A DNA stretch of 64,000 bases from Patiria pectinifera (taxonomy: Eukaryota; Echinodermata; Asteroidea; Valvatida; Asterinidae): positions 36,520,392-36,584,391 of the forward strand of contig CM057142.1 of the NCBI GenBank assembly GCA_029964075.1, given 5' to 3'. Below, piece after piece: positions 1 to 10,904 of this stretch. Below the pieces are notes generated by a model. It ran no database searches, was not told where the DNA came from, and saw nothing but the letters and a program-made list of their open reading frames with translations. The stretch's first letter is position 1; every line of letters begins with the position of its first letter. The translations under genes and the position numbers were made by a program.

Positions 1-1
1 G

Positions 2-1813
2 AGAGAAACTTGTGAGTTGGCACAACAAAGTCTGAACAAGGCCCAGATTCGACAGAAGAAGTATTACGACAAGCGCAGTCGAGACAGACAATTCAAGGTA
101 GGTGATGAAGTGTTGTTACTCCTTCCAACTGATAGTAATAAACTCCTCCTACAGTGGAAGGGACCATTCCCTGTTGTAGCAAAACAAGGCAATCTAGATT
201 ACCAAATTGACATGAATGGTACTGTCAAAACTTTTCATGCAAATCTGCTTAAGTTGTATGTTCGCAGGGTAGAAGCCGCCAGCAACGAACCAGTGGAGTA
301 CGCATGTGTGTCAGTCATCGTCGATGGAGAGTGTGATGAAGAAGGTGACAACGAATCTTTACTGCATTCACCAGTCTTGGAGGCAACAGAGTCAGTAGAT
401 GATGTTCTGATCGACCATGAACTTACCAAACAACAGAGATTAGAGGTAAGAATAGTTCTAAGTGAGTACCCCAATGTCCTTACTGATCTTCCTGGGAGAA
501 CTACAGTTGGAGAGCATGATATCAAGTTGACATCTAATGATCCAACTAGGTTCAAACCATACCCACTACCGTTTGCAATGAGAGACACCGTCGATGAAGA
601 AGTAGCACAAATGCAGAAGTTAGAGGTCATCGAGCCATCACAATCCCCATATGCATCCCCAATTGTTCTGGTAGACAAGAAAGATGGAACCAAAAGATTT
701 TGCATAGATTTTCGAGGTTTGAATCGCATAACAGTATTTGATGCCGAGCCACTTCCAACCCCAGATGAAATATTTGTTTCACTTTCACATGATCGCTATT
801 TCAGTAAGTTCGACTTAACCAAGGGATACTGGCAAATCCCGATGAGAAAAGAAGCCAGACTAGCCACAGCGTTCCTTACACCGAATGGGTTGTTTCAGTT
901 TTGCACCATGCCGTTTGGGTTAGTAAACGCCCCAGCTACGTTTAGTCGTATAATGAGAAGGGTTCTGAAAGGTCTGAAGCATACAGATAACTTTATTGAT
1001 GACATCTTAATTCACACAGCAAACTGGGATGATCATGTTGTAGCACTTCGAGCACTCTTAGAACGTCTGCAATCAGCGCAGTTGACAGCAAAACCAAGTA
1101 AGTGTGTCATAGGGGCGCAGAAGTTGGAATTTTTGGGACACATTGTTGGACAGGGACATCTCCAACCACAACCAGACAAGATGAAGCACATCCAAGAGGC
1201 CAAACGACCAGAGACCAAGAAGCAGCTTAGATCCTTTTTGGGCTTAGTCGGTTATTACCGGAGGTTTATCCCAAATTTTGCTGCATTGGCTGTACCTCTG
1301 ACAGATTTGACAAGGGCGAAAGAACCGAACCGCATCACGTGGGGAGAGAGTCAGGAGATGGCATTCAACACACTCAAGACAAAGTTGTCTACGGATCCAA
1401 TCCTTCATCTGCCAGATTGCTCCAAGCCGTTTATCATTCGCACAAATGCATCCAACACAGGCGTGGGAGCAGTTTTGCTGCAAGAACGAGATGATACAGG
1501 GCAAACATTTCCTGTGGCGTATGCAAGCAGAAAACTTCTACCAAGGGAGAGATCTTATGCGGTAATTGAGAAAGAGTGTCTAGCTGTCGTATGGGGAATC
1601 CAGAAATTTGAACCGTACCTGTACGGTCGTCAGTTTGTTCTCCAAACCGATCACCAGTCTTTGGCGTGTTTGCATCGATCCAAGTTGGCGAATGCGAGGA
1701 TAATGCGTTGGGCATTAGCTCTACAGCCCTACAGGTTCAGAGTAGAATATATCAAAGGGTCCCAAAATGTTGGTGCTGACTACCTGAGCAGAAGTGAAGT
1801 TGAAGGTGAGTGA
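2..1813 (+). CDS. Ty3/gypsy pol, partial: integrase C-terminus, then reverse transcriptase and RNase H (Gmr1-like order)
   Basis: The reading frame is open from the window edge, so the N-terminus lies upstream. Residues 1-85 (counted from position 17) look like an integrase tail: a KYYDKRSRDR stretch, then KVGDEVLLLLP and LLLQWKGPFPVV. Reverse transcriptase follows: KPYPLPFAMRD near 175, IVLVDKKDGTKRFCIDFR near 215, FSKFDLTKGYWQIPM near 270, and the catalytic FIDD box at 326-329 (992-1003). RNase H occupies the end, with EKECLAVVWG, LQTDHQSL and NVGADYLSR. Integrase before RT is the reverse of the usual Ty3/gypsy order and matches the Gmr1-like group. One oddity: the first RNase H catalytic Asp is Asn (RTNAS, about residue 477), which should weaken RNase H. 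The frame is otherwise free of stops, so the copy is fairly young. The LTR follows 166 bp after the stop. Confidence 0.9.
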   Translation, partial: RETCELAQQSLNKAQIRQKKYYDKRSRDRQFKVGDEVLLLLPTDSNKLLLQWKGPFPVVAKQGNLDYQIDMNGTVKTFHANLLKLYVRRVEAASNEPVEYACVSVIVDGECDEEGDNESLLHSPVLEATESVDDVLIDHELTKQQRLEVRIVLSEYPNVLTDLPGRTTVGEHDIKLTSNDPTRFKPYPLPFAMRDTVDEEVAQMQKLEVIEPSQSPYASPIVLVDKKDGTKRFCIDFRGLNRITVFDAEPLPTPDEIFVSLSHDRYFSKFDLTKGYWQIPMRKEARLATAFLTPNGLFQFCTMPFGLVNAPATFSRIMRRVLKGLKHTDNFIDDILIHTANWDDHVVALRALLERLQSAQLTAKPSKCVIGAQKLEFLGHIVGQGHLQPQPDKMKHIQEAKRPETKKQLRSFLGLVGYYRRFIPNFAALAVPLTDLTRAKEPNRITWGESQEMAFNTLKTKLSTDPILHLPDCSKPFIIRTNASNTGVGAVLLQERDDTGQTFPVAYASRKLLPRERSYAVIEKECLAVVWGIQKFEPYLYGRQFVLQTDHQSLACLHRSKLANARIMRWALALQPYRFRVEYIKGSQNVGADYLSRSEVEGE

Positions 1814-1963
1814 ATTAAATTCCCAGATATGACTGCCTGATGAGAGACATCATAAATATGAATGATGTTTCCTAACCAGTGTAAATAAGTGTTTTTTTAT
1901 GCCTACAGGTTTGAAGTGTTGACTCCCATCAAGGATGAAAAATGTTTTCAGGTAAAACATTCT

Positions 1964-1979
1964 TAAAGAGGGAGTGAAA
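1964..1979 (+). other. Polypurine tract of the Gmr1-like element
   Basis: A purine-rich run (AAAGAGGGAGTGAAA) lies directly before the TG that opens the 3' LTR. It is the expected plus-strand primer site. The 150 bp between the pol stop and this tract hold no recognisable gene. Confidence 0.7.
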
Positions 1980-3477
1980 TGTAACAGTCCGTTTCAATTT
2001 ATTTATTTATTTTTCTTTTATTTGATGTGTCCTTTCCTTTCCACCTTACAAGTAAAAGTTCCTATGCAAATGTCTTTTCTTTTCCTGTGTGAATATTCAA
2101 TAGCTATGTGCATTCTTAGACATTCTTCAGTTGGGTGTAGTTCTTTTGTGTTTGATTAGTTGGGTGTGTATGTGTGTGGGAGTATATAAGTGTATGGTTA
2201 GCGTGACTGCAGCCCACTCTATCTCATATTGAGAGCTCACTAGACACCAAGACAAATATCCTGCTGCCTGCTGCCTAACCTTTTTGCTGAGCAGAGTATT
2301 CAGACTCTGGTGCAGAGCAAACTTTTATTAGCAGAGCCAAGCCGTGTACTGCAGCATTGCCATATATAGCTGTTAGCTGGGGCATTTTTGCTCCACTGTC
2401 TGCTGGTGAGCTGAAAACCAGATACGGGGAACCTCACAGCAAAACCGTGAGTTAGATTAATTAATTTGTTTCCGCTAATTTTATCCGAAGTGGTTTAATT
2501 TCTTGAAATTTGTTTATTTGTTCGAAGGATTATTTTGCCTACAAAATATAGTGATTGCTTAAACTTGCATGACCTGTGTACGTTATTTATGTTGAAGATT
2601 TGGGATTATTATTATTGGGATCGGGTATTTTAATTTCACTTTTCCAGAAAGTATTACTGGGGATTTCAGCCAGCTGAGGAACTTCTTCCTTGTCACCCAT
2701 ATAATGGTCTGAGATTCTGACGTTGCAATGGGACGGTCACGTTACTACTGTGCTAGCTCTAGCTGTGTCGAGACCTGACCCTGGTACTACCCCAAGATCC
2801 AGACCAAGTCTGAGGAGATCCTTTTGACTGCTCAGTGGAACACCAGAACTGTGATTGATATTGGGTGAACTTTACAGATTTTACAGCGTGTATAGCCGTT
2901 AATAATTTTCATACATTGTATATCGTCAACTGGTCAGAGATGGAGTGATTTATTCTGTGTGTAATTTGTGCCACCGAAATCGTGAAACTCAAATAATAGC
3001 AAGTATAAAAAGTGTTTGTTTGTTTTTTGGTGAAAGACACTTCAGAATAAGTGATCCCACTGGTGTAGTAACTAAGATTTCAGTTAAACTAAACAGAAGT
3101 GTAAATTAGTAGTGCAGTACAAAAACCTAGTGTAATTAAGTTAGTGTATAGTGCACATAAGTGCACTGTGTTTCAAGTATTCGACTTGAACAATAACCTT
3201 GTTAACTCAAGTGAAGTGTAATACCGTTTTTGAAACGGAAGTGTAGTAAGGTTTTTGTAACAGAAGAAGCTTAAGGATTCAAGTTTGAAAACAGTGGTTC
3301 AATCAGAGATTTATTTATTAATTTAATTCCGTGGTCATAGTCCCAGAAGTGTACATTTTAATCAATATAATTGTGTAGTCCTTCATTGAATGTTTTTAAT
3401 ATTAAAGTTTTTGTAAATAATTGTCAGTGAAAGAAAATTCTCCGTGTTGATTTATTTGCGTTGACAACAGTCTGACA
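1980..3477 (+). repeat. 3' LTR of the Gmr1-like gypsy element
   Basis: The LTR starts TGTAACAG just after the polypurine tract and ends CAGTCTGACA, about 1.5 kb long. The 3' end is placed by comparison: sequence from 3478 onward (atcggggtagtattaac) matches two other copies of a genomic repeat, at 49219 and 62036, where no LTR interrupts. No second LTR is in the window because the element runs off its left edge. Internally there is a TATA-like box at 2183 and AT-rich sequence with ATTAAA/AATAAT motifs near 3400 that could act in polyadenylation. Confidence 0.75.
2183..2190 (+). promoter_or_regulatory. TATA box in the LTR
   Basis: TATATAAG lies about 200 bp into the LTR, followed by sequence typical of an LTR transcription start (gtgactgcagcccactc). 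The position fits the U3/R boundary. In a 3' LTR it could drive transcription into the flank. Confidence 0.5.
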
Positions 3478-4080
3478 ATCGGGGTAGTATTAACTTCTGG
3501 AATAGTCTAAGTGACCCGATTAAAACCTTTTTATCTTTATCTATATTCGTAAAAAAAAAACTTTAAAAATTGCTGAACTTTTATGATGTTCAATAAATAG
3601 TTATATTCACCATCAAATTTCAATTAAAACAGTAGGCCAACGCAAGATCAGCTTCAGAAATTGTTGCCACTGTGAAAGTTTTAAAAAAATTAAGTATGAA
3701 CGATTTTGAATCTTGTGCAATATGTATCATTAAATACCATACTACATCTACGTTTTACTACTGATTTATACGCTCGCCACCAAAAGAGTTGAAGATTAAG
3801 TTAAAATATACAGTATATAGCTTTAACATACGTCCAAATTTGACTTTAACGACTGTACCGTTTTATTGCGAAGTAAGAACCAAAGTAAAGAACATAGAAA
3901 TGATACGCATTCGGGCGTTGAAATCCCCCCCCCCCCTCCTCCCAGCTCTGTCAAAAACAATTCCGTCATAGAAATTCATTTTTTTGAAATGCACCCCCGC
4001 TCTGTCACCCAAAACAATGATACTGGTAATAATATCCACCTGTGCACAAAATACGGATAGAGCCAGCTTGGTTACAGGGG
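3478..4080. repeat. Abundant repeat family, copy A (5' part only)
   Basis: The stretch from ggggtagtattaac through the poly-C run at 3928 aligns by eye with 49219 onward and 62036 onward, including a shared block with gattgttgccactgtgaaag and later acgctcgccacc. It then diverges into unrelated AT-rich sequence. The gypsy element above inserted at the left boundary of what remains. No coding sequence was seen. Confidence 0.6.
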
Positions 4081-4507
4081 TATTTGTACACTATTCTGTA
4101 ATATAGTGTTGATTATCATCGGATTTGTTCAAAGTGCACAGTACTGCAGTATTCGATACCACAGCTTCAGTAACTCATCACAGGAAAAACCATTTGCTAT
4201 TTTAATCGCTCAGCTGGTACACTTCCCAGGAACCAACGCAAAATGAATGCACCTGATACAAGTTCAAAGTTGAAACGCGCAGCCGCTCTCTGTGTGACAT
4301 TATACGGAAGCTCAAAACGGACAATAATACACACAGGAAAAGAATGATGTCCTATGAGATCTTCGCAGCCTGCGTTTGTAATCGAGGCATAATTTGGAAT
4401 AGAGTGTTTTAATCTGGTTATATGAGACGTAGTAACGTTTGTATCATGAAGTACACCCATATTTCATTGAGACCAAGTAGTTCAAATGATTTTTTTAATG
4501 ATTTTGT

Positions 4508-5190
4508 ATTTACCGGGAAATCTTTATCACATTATTGGATTTTATATTTTAAACTAATTTCATGATTGTTTTAACATTCTTTAAATATATTGAATGCGTC
4601 GAGGGCCAGTAAGTAATATTCTCCCTACTTGGTCAACCGGTTTAAATTAGTCTGCATGATATCGCATGTACACCTGGTAATATACTTCAGCACTCAGTGT
4701 GCAGAATTCACAAGTGCGAAATTATTTTGTGCAGGCCCCAGCCCAGCGACGGCGGGAAGGGCGGATCACCCCAATTTGGAAAAGGTAGGTATTTTTCCCC
4801 TCCCCAACTGTTGACCAACTAAGCTGCTGGGGGCTTGTGTCCTTCGAAAATTTTATCACATGATTGGATTCTATATTTTTAACTTATTTCATTATTGTTT
4901 TAACATTCTTTAAACATATATTCGAATGCGCCGAGGGCCAAGTAACTGATGTTTTCCCACTTCGATCAACCGGTTTAAATTGGTCTGTCTAATATCACAT
5001 GCACACCCGGAAATAAAATAAAAGTACTTTGTCACTTGCGCAGAATTCACCCGCTTATACACTGTTCCTTTGTGCAGTCCCAAGGGGCGGCGGGAAGGGG
5101 GTTGGCCAAGGGGGCGGATCCCCATGCCTTGAAAAAGGTAAGGATTTTTCCCCAACGCAACTGTTGACCAACGAGGCCATCCACCCACAT
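4508..5190. repeat. Tandem duplication, two units of about 330 bp
   Basis: Unit 1 (about 4508-4830) and unit 2 (about 4843-5185) share in order: tttatcacat.attgga, ttaacattctttaaa, gaatgcg.cgagggcca, atcaaccggtttaaatt, gcagaattcac, ggcggcgggaaggg, ggcggatc.cc and caactgttgaccaac. They are roughly 75-80 percent alike with small indels. Parts of the flanks (4230-4450 and 5310-5510) also resemble each other, so the duplicated block may be closer to 1 kb. There is no gene in it. Confidence 0.65.
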
Positions 5191-5589
5191 TTTGTTTGTT
5201 TTGGTTCAAAGAATTGATCTAGCATGGATGCCAGTTATTACCAGAAATGCCATGAAATCTTTATCTAGAGTACTTTTCTACATTTGGATGGCCTACTACT
5301 GCTAACGCACAATGATGTAAATGAATGCTCTAATTCAAGTTCAAGTGAAACATCAACGTGGCAGTTCAAATAAAACTACGGAAGCTTAAAACGGACAATG
5401 TTACAATTTAAGCTGGAAAAAAATATCTCGTCCTATTAAATTATCGCGCGTGCGTCCGAAATCCATATGGTTTTTTTTTATTTCGCAATGAGAAATAGTA
5501 ACGATTATATAGTCCTATTTTCCTATACCTTCATGTTTTTAACTGTTAATTGAATTACAAATGCACCATTGTGCATCTAGCCCATCCTC

Positions 5590-5746
5590 CGTATGCGAAA
5601 ATTTTCCAAAGGGGAGGGGGCACCTTAGACCCCTCCCCCAGGACGGCGATCCGTATCCACCTAAGTGCCCCCCATCAAATGCTGGTGCCCCCCTGTTTCC
5701 CCCCCCCCCCACCGACTGAAAAGTCTGGTGACGCCACTGTTTATGT
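5590..5746. mobile_element. G/C-rich MITE remnant with one recognisable end
   Basis: The segment is rich in runs of G and C and ends with ctggtgacgccactg, the same kind of terminus as the element at 40558-40800. No matching left end or target duplication was found, so the copy is probably truncated. Confidence 0.4.
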
Positions 5747-5865
5747 GAAGACATGTTTCTATGCAATTCAATTGATCAACATTCACATAGAAATGCGCGA
5801 CAGGGCCGTTGCCAAGTCCACACAAGTAAGATCAGACATCGTCATCAGATCAGAGGTCAATCACA

Positions 5866-5922
5866 AGTTATCGGAAGTCAATCACAAGTCATCGGTAGTC
5901 AATCACAAGTCATACACTTTCA
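5866..5922. repeat. Short tandem repeat, about 20 bp times three
   Basis: Three copies of agtcaatcacaagtcatcgg lie head to tail, with variants before and after. The motif resembles the aagtcaagtcac arrays of the element at 59199-60219, so this may be a relic of a related element. Confidence 0.55.
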
Positions 5923-5994
5923 ATTCAATTCACAAGCACATCAGGTGTACTTTGTCATTGCAACTTGTGACATGGCTTGCGATTTGACATGAGA

Positions 5995-6770
5995 CTGACT
6001 TGTGATGGATTTGACTAAAACTTAAAAAAAATATTAGATATATTAGAGTGGCAAAAATTAACTCCAATGTCCGACTCTCTCTTTCTAAATAATAGACAAA
6101 TGTTGATAGAGCAGGGTGCTTTTTGAAGATAAAAAGGGCATGTTTGTTTTAACCTCATTTTATTCTTTTCAAACCTGCAGTGGTCTAGGAAATAACGTTA
6201 CCATTGATACGGGAATTAAAAACAATATACAATTTGAGGCCGTGGTTCGATTGGAAAACAATATTCAGTTTTTCCAGGTCATTTTTCTCCGGTAAGAATT
6301 TCTTCTTTAAATTAAAGAATACATATGAAGAATTTGTTTTTTTCCAATATGGAAGGGGGGTCGCATGCAAGAGTAAATGATACTTATAAAATCCGTCCAA
6401 CTTTAATAATTTGAAATTGATGACCAGTCTGTTTACATTCATCATTTACATCTGATTTATTAATAAATGCACTTCTTTTATAAGTTAAACATTAATTGTT
6501 GACTAAATAAATTTACCTTTTAACGGAACAGAAATCCCAAGCAGACCATTACTGTCCTGAAACATTGAAATTCTTTTTCCGCTTCAGTCACTGGTAAATA
6601 TATACACGCGAAATATACAATGCTAATTAACTCCACTTAACTCGAAAATCTCCCCCGGGCCCACCACCAAAACAACCACCTTTTGATTTTACGGAGGCAA
6701 AGTGTCCGGATAAAAAAAACCTGTCTTCATTTCAGCATTGATTTGCTGTTGAACCCCCCCCCCCCCTTGC
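5995..6770. other. No gene seen
   Basis: AT-rich sequence with a poly-C run at 6754. Only short, unsupported open frames are present. Confidence 0.5.
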
Positions 6771-6825
6771 TAAAATTCCTGCATCTGCCCCTGGCATTGG
6801 AAAAGATGCCAGCGTCGCTAATGGC

Positions 6826-6909
6826 ATGTTCCCCAATACCGATGTTCCCCGAAATCCTTACCATATAACCCTAACCCCAATCTTGGGGAACATCGGTATT
6901 GGGGAACAT
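6826..6909. repeat. 84-bp perfect-arm hairpin insertion
   Basis: Arms of 25 bp (6826-6850 and 6885-6909) are exact reverse complements, beginning ATGTTCCCCAATACC. Each arm holds two direct copies of the 9-mer ATGTTCCCC. The 34-bp loop includes ataaccctaacccc. Copies E and F of the host repeat lack this block, so it is an insertion. Confidence 0.8.
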
Positions 6910-7788
6910 CGGGTAGATCCCGTCAAGAACAGTGCTTTCGAATTCATTTGAGTTCAGTTCAGTTAGTTCAATTCAGTTTAATGTCTTCCTGTCGCAACAT
7001 CCCCCCCCCCCAAAAAAAGAGACAAACTTTATGTTGTAATAGTAATGATTGCGTTGGTGCATATTTCGTGCATTTCAAGTAGGCACCGTGTTGGCATGTC
7101 GCAGATTCATCGAACATGGTGTGGTGGAAACCATTTTCATTGGTAAAACATGACGTGGCTTTTTTAACTCATTGTGGCTAACAATAATGTATAACTTGGG
7201 ATTCCCCTGATAAGCCCCGTAAATTCCACCTTTTTGTCCAAGTGTGGGTTAAATCATTTACCATTGGCAAAAACGTAGGCCTACATTGTGACGTTATGTT
7301 GTCATGGCAAAACTGCAATTCGGGGCTTCCTTGTTCACCTTGCAGAGCCTATATTCGCCACAGATTTATCCAAAGTTGTGTTGTAAAAAGTTCAGCATTA
7401 AAGTTAACGTGCTGCTTTCATAGTGTTAAGAAAAATGTTCACTTACACTCAATAAAACATATTGCAGACGGCAACGGTTAAGAACCTCTTTAAAAAAAAC
7501 AGACATGGATTATGTTTACTGTCATCTATTACAGCCAATTTATAAAATGAATCAGGCAAGAATTACTTTTCGTTGGGGATATGCTGGGAAGTTTGGTTGA
7601 AAACGTCTCAAATATTTCCGTCTCATATATTGTCATGGGTCTGGACTGGTGCACTTTTAAAATATCAAAAAGTAACAAGAGGTTGTAGGAATAACCACAC
7701 GGTGTTGGGCCATGGATTACTGCAAACTTTGCCACACACATCAACTCAAAATATGCATGTTTAAATCAATGTTTGACATTTCAACATG

Positions 7789-7802
7789 CCGCCAGAGGGC
7801 GC
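7789..7802 (+). promoter_or_regulatory. CTCF-like motif, first of a pair
   Basis: ccgccagagggcgc agrees with the animal CTCF core (CCASYAGRKGGCRS) at 13 of 14 positions. It sits in the first unit of the tandem duplication. A motif match alone does not show binding. Confidence 0.3.
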
Positions 7803-8371
7803 TCTACGTCTGATGACGTCACCTGTAAATGTTTTGTACAGTACTGCCTAGGCAGACACTCAGATCGTTGAAAGCAAGTTCGCATCTTCTGCCAATTTCA
7901 AATAATAAGGCACTTCCGGCTCGACTGGAAAGAGTGTCACGTGATTTTGCACTTAATACCAGAAATGAAGACCCTGCAATATTGTATCGATTGCCATAAA
8001 AAACAAAATCAAATCTGTAGCAGTTGATTTTATAATGATTTTCATAGATTAAATCTAGAAATCTTTGATTGCATGTAATATGATACTTGATGACGTCATT
8101 GTGACGTCATTACCAGAAAGTTCAAGAGCTATTTTAACTGTGCCATATATAGCCAAATCTTGATTATATCTATCACGGTTTATTTTTTAGCAATTTTTGA
8201 AGGTTTAAAGGTCTTTTTATTGTAACTTCCGATCCGAGGACGTAATCATTTATTTTCGCGCACAGGTCTTGTCTGCATTATGGTCATCATGTACATACAT
8301 TTTTGAAGCGATTACCGCAAATTTCGCCACAGACATCAAGTGAAAATGCGTTTCTGACGTTTTTTTACCTG

Positions 8372-8385
8372 CCGCTAGAGGGCGC
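8372..8385 (+). promoter_or_regulatory. CTCF-like motif, second of a pair
   Basis: ccgctagagggcgc also matches at 13 of 14 positions, in the second unit and the same orientation, 583 bp from the first. Confidence 0.3.
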
Positions 8386-10236
8386 TCCAACACTTCATGG
8401 CGTCACCCATTATTTTTTGAAAGGTCAATCCAGGCAAACACTTAAATCGTTAAAAGCAAGTTCATATCTTTTTCCACTTTTAAATTATTAGGCACTTCCG
8501 ATTTCGACCGGAAGGAGGGTCAAGTGATTTTGAGCGCACAAGATAAAATGAAGATCATGTATTACCATGTAGATTCTCGCAAATTTCAGGATTTGGTCTC
8601 TCACGGTTGATTTTGCATGGAATTTCAAAGATTAAATTTATTTAACTTTCAAGTGACGTCACGTGAACCATGATGGCGTCATGATGACGTAATTGCAAAA
8701 AAACACATCTGCGGTGGATTGGGCATTCATGTATTGACAAATGAAGTTCATATATGTTTCCATTTTTCCAAACAGTTCTAGAGAAGAATTTGCTAATAAT
8801 TTGCTGAGGAGAACAAAACAGTGAATTCTTACAATAACAATAGGTGTTGAGCTCAAGGCCCAATACCTAACAAACAAACAAAATATAACAAAACAGTATA
8901 AGCTGGAAAATATCACCGAAACTTGTTAGGTTCAGGCTTACAAATCCCAAGGAAGAACACACACACATGCACACACAACATGGACCGACGGGGTTCAGGA
9001 GGCAGCAGGCCGGTTGGAATCAGATATAGAAGCGGGCGCTGCAATCCATGACTTAACATTTTCATCATAACGATACAAAATAACACCACGCATTTAACCA
9101 AAACCTACGTCAGTGCTCCATTATAGTCAGCGGACATTTGATGGTTATTTTACTTTCTGACACATTTTATCTTCGATGTATTTGAAAACAGAGTTCAGTT
9201 TAAGACAACGCAGTACCGATTCGTATTTTCCTAGTTTGGCGATTCTCATTCGAGCGTTAAAATGCTGAATTTATAATGTAGGAACAACCACACGGTGTTT
9301 GGCCGTTGTTGATGTTGACGTTCATTATTGATTGTTGATGTTGATGTTGAGGGTTGAAAAATAGCGCTGCTACTGTACTATAAACGTATCAAGCACAACC
9401 GTTACAAAAACCCATTAAATAGCTCATATCTCTAGAAGTAAAGGTCGCACACCATTGGCGCAATACAAGATATTGCTCGCCATACCCTCTTAACGCCAAT
9501 GCGCATGTTTTTGGAAAAAAAGCGCCCATTTTGAAAAAGCGCATTTTGCCAGCCCAATTTTTGAGTATCATATGACGGGAAGTTCCCTTTTACGCAATCG
9601 TAGCACACTGTTTTTCGGGATTTCCCTTTGTACGCAATTATCCCCATTTGCTGTACACACAATGTACGTGGCATTAAATGAGCGTTTCAATGCGAAAGCG
9701 TGTTCAACTTCCATTTTCAAGGGGGCTGCAGGGCATCTTCTAGTAAATTTATCGGGGCTCCAGCATTGAAGGAATTTCTTCCTACCAGGTACCCATTAAC
9801 TACGCCTGGGTGGAGAGAGGCAATTATAATAAAATGCCTTGCCCAAGCGCACAAGCACCATGTTCCCCGTCAGGAACCCATGTACCACGGCACATGAGTC
9901 GAAATCAAGGAAGTCGAACTCTGAGGCATTTTACACGAAAAGATCAACTTTCCGTATTTTTTCTGTATTATTTCTATTCTGTTTCTTTTTGTTTTTGTTT
10001 ACTATTTGTTAACTTTATCTACTGATTGATTGTTCTTGGTTGTACTGCTTATAAAGCTTTCATAAATACACTTAACTGGCTTTGTTTGTAGTTTTCACTA
10101 TCGATTAATAATTATATTATCTAGCTACTTTGTTCTTAACCTTATGTAACGTTACGATATTGTTTTTTACTTTAATTAACTTTCTTTGTTTATAATCAAG
10201 GCTTCGTTTTATGTTTATTTCTTTTTGTATTAAAGT

Positions 10237-10308
10237 ATGCCATTCAGCTTAGAAAACCCCTCAACGGGAACAATCTTTCTTTTGGGTAATGCTTTGGGAG
10301 CTGAATGG
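10237..10308 (+). other. 24-codon conserved motif, copy 1
   Basis: An ATG-initiated frame reads MPFSLENPSTGTIFLLGN and then ALGAEW. The copy at 63929-64000 reads almost the same, and most differences fall at third codon positions. The ends also form a 10-bp inverted repeat (ccattcagct/agctgaatgg), so an RNA hairpin in a LINE 3' UTR is an alternative to a coding explanation. Downstream the frame runs into poly-T. Confidence 0.45.
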
Positions 10309-10904
10309 TATTTTGTATTTGTTTTTGTTGTGGTTTTTTTTTTTTTTTTTTGGTATCAAAAGCTTTTTTTTAATGTATTTTTGGTAACTTTGGTCATCTG
10401 TTTAAATGTATTTGTTGAATGTTGATGTTTCCCGAGGAATAAAACAATTTAATAGTATAGTGTAGCTAATATGTAGGATCATTTAAAACAATGACAAAAA
10501 GGAACAACTGATATTATGAGGAGAACTATTTAGAATGTTAATATTCAACTTTTTATAGCCTCACACAAAATCATTTCAGTCTCAGGTTGAGAAAGATCCA
10601 GTCTTTCTCCCTCTCGAAGCAAGGAATATTGTTGTTCCCAACAATAAATACACCCCCACCATTGGAGTTACGGTCTTTCCTAAAAGCCTGCATGTAATTG
10701 GGGGAGATATCAGACGAAAAAAAATAGAATGGTCGAGCCATGACTCAGCGCCAATCAGGATGTCTTGTTATTCATTCTCTAAGAAAGCTTCCATAATGCA
10801 GTTTTGCCACAGATATATACTTGGGAAAGACTCAAATTGGCTGCAACAGGATAATGGTCTATAACGTCCTTATAATCGACGGGAAAAAATGAAATAAAAA
10901 AAAA

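Larger units (their letters stand above)
7690..8720. repeat. Tandem duplication, about 600-bp units, inserted in copy B
   Basis: Two diverged units share: ttac.gcaaa.tt.gccaca.acatcaa, gccgc.agagggcgctc, gcaagttc.tatctt, ggcacttccg and atgaagatc. The first begins near 7712 and the second near 8310. The copies are perhaps 70 percent alike, so the duplication is old. The first unit also carries tgacgtca-type motifs. Confidence 0.6.
6775..10620. repeat. Abundant repeat family, copy B, broken by insertions
   Basis: Pieces of the family appear in order: attggaaaagatgccagc (6797), caaactttatgttgtaatag (7024), gtgtggtggaaaccattttcattgg (7118), aattacttttcg (7560), cggggttcaggaggcag (8989), ctttacattttcatcat-like (9052), gtcagcggacattt (9125) and atatg..aggatcatttaaaac (10470). 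Segments absent from copy E interrupt it: a hairpin at 6826, a tandem duplication at 7690-8720, a block at 9288-9925, and an AT-rich module at 9950-10460 shared with copy F. No reading frame of note was seen. Confidence 0.6.

Noticed and set aside
5550-5987. 145-codon open frame
   Set aside because: It crosses poly-C MITE debris and a short tandem repeat; composition is not coding-like.
6860-6875. Telomere-like ccctaacccc
   Set aside because: Two partial units only, in the loop of a small hairpin.
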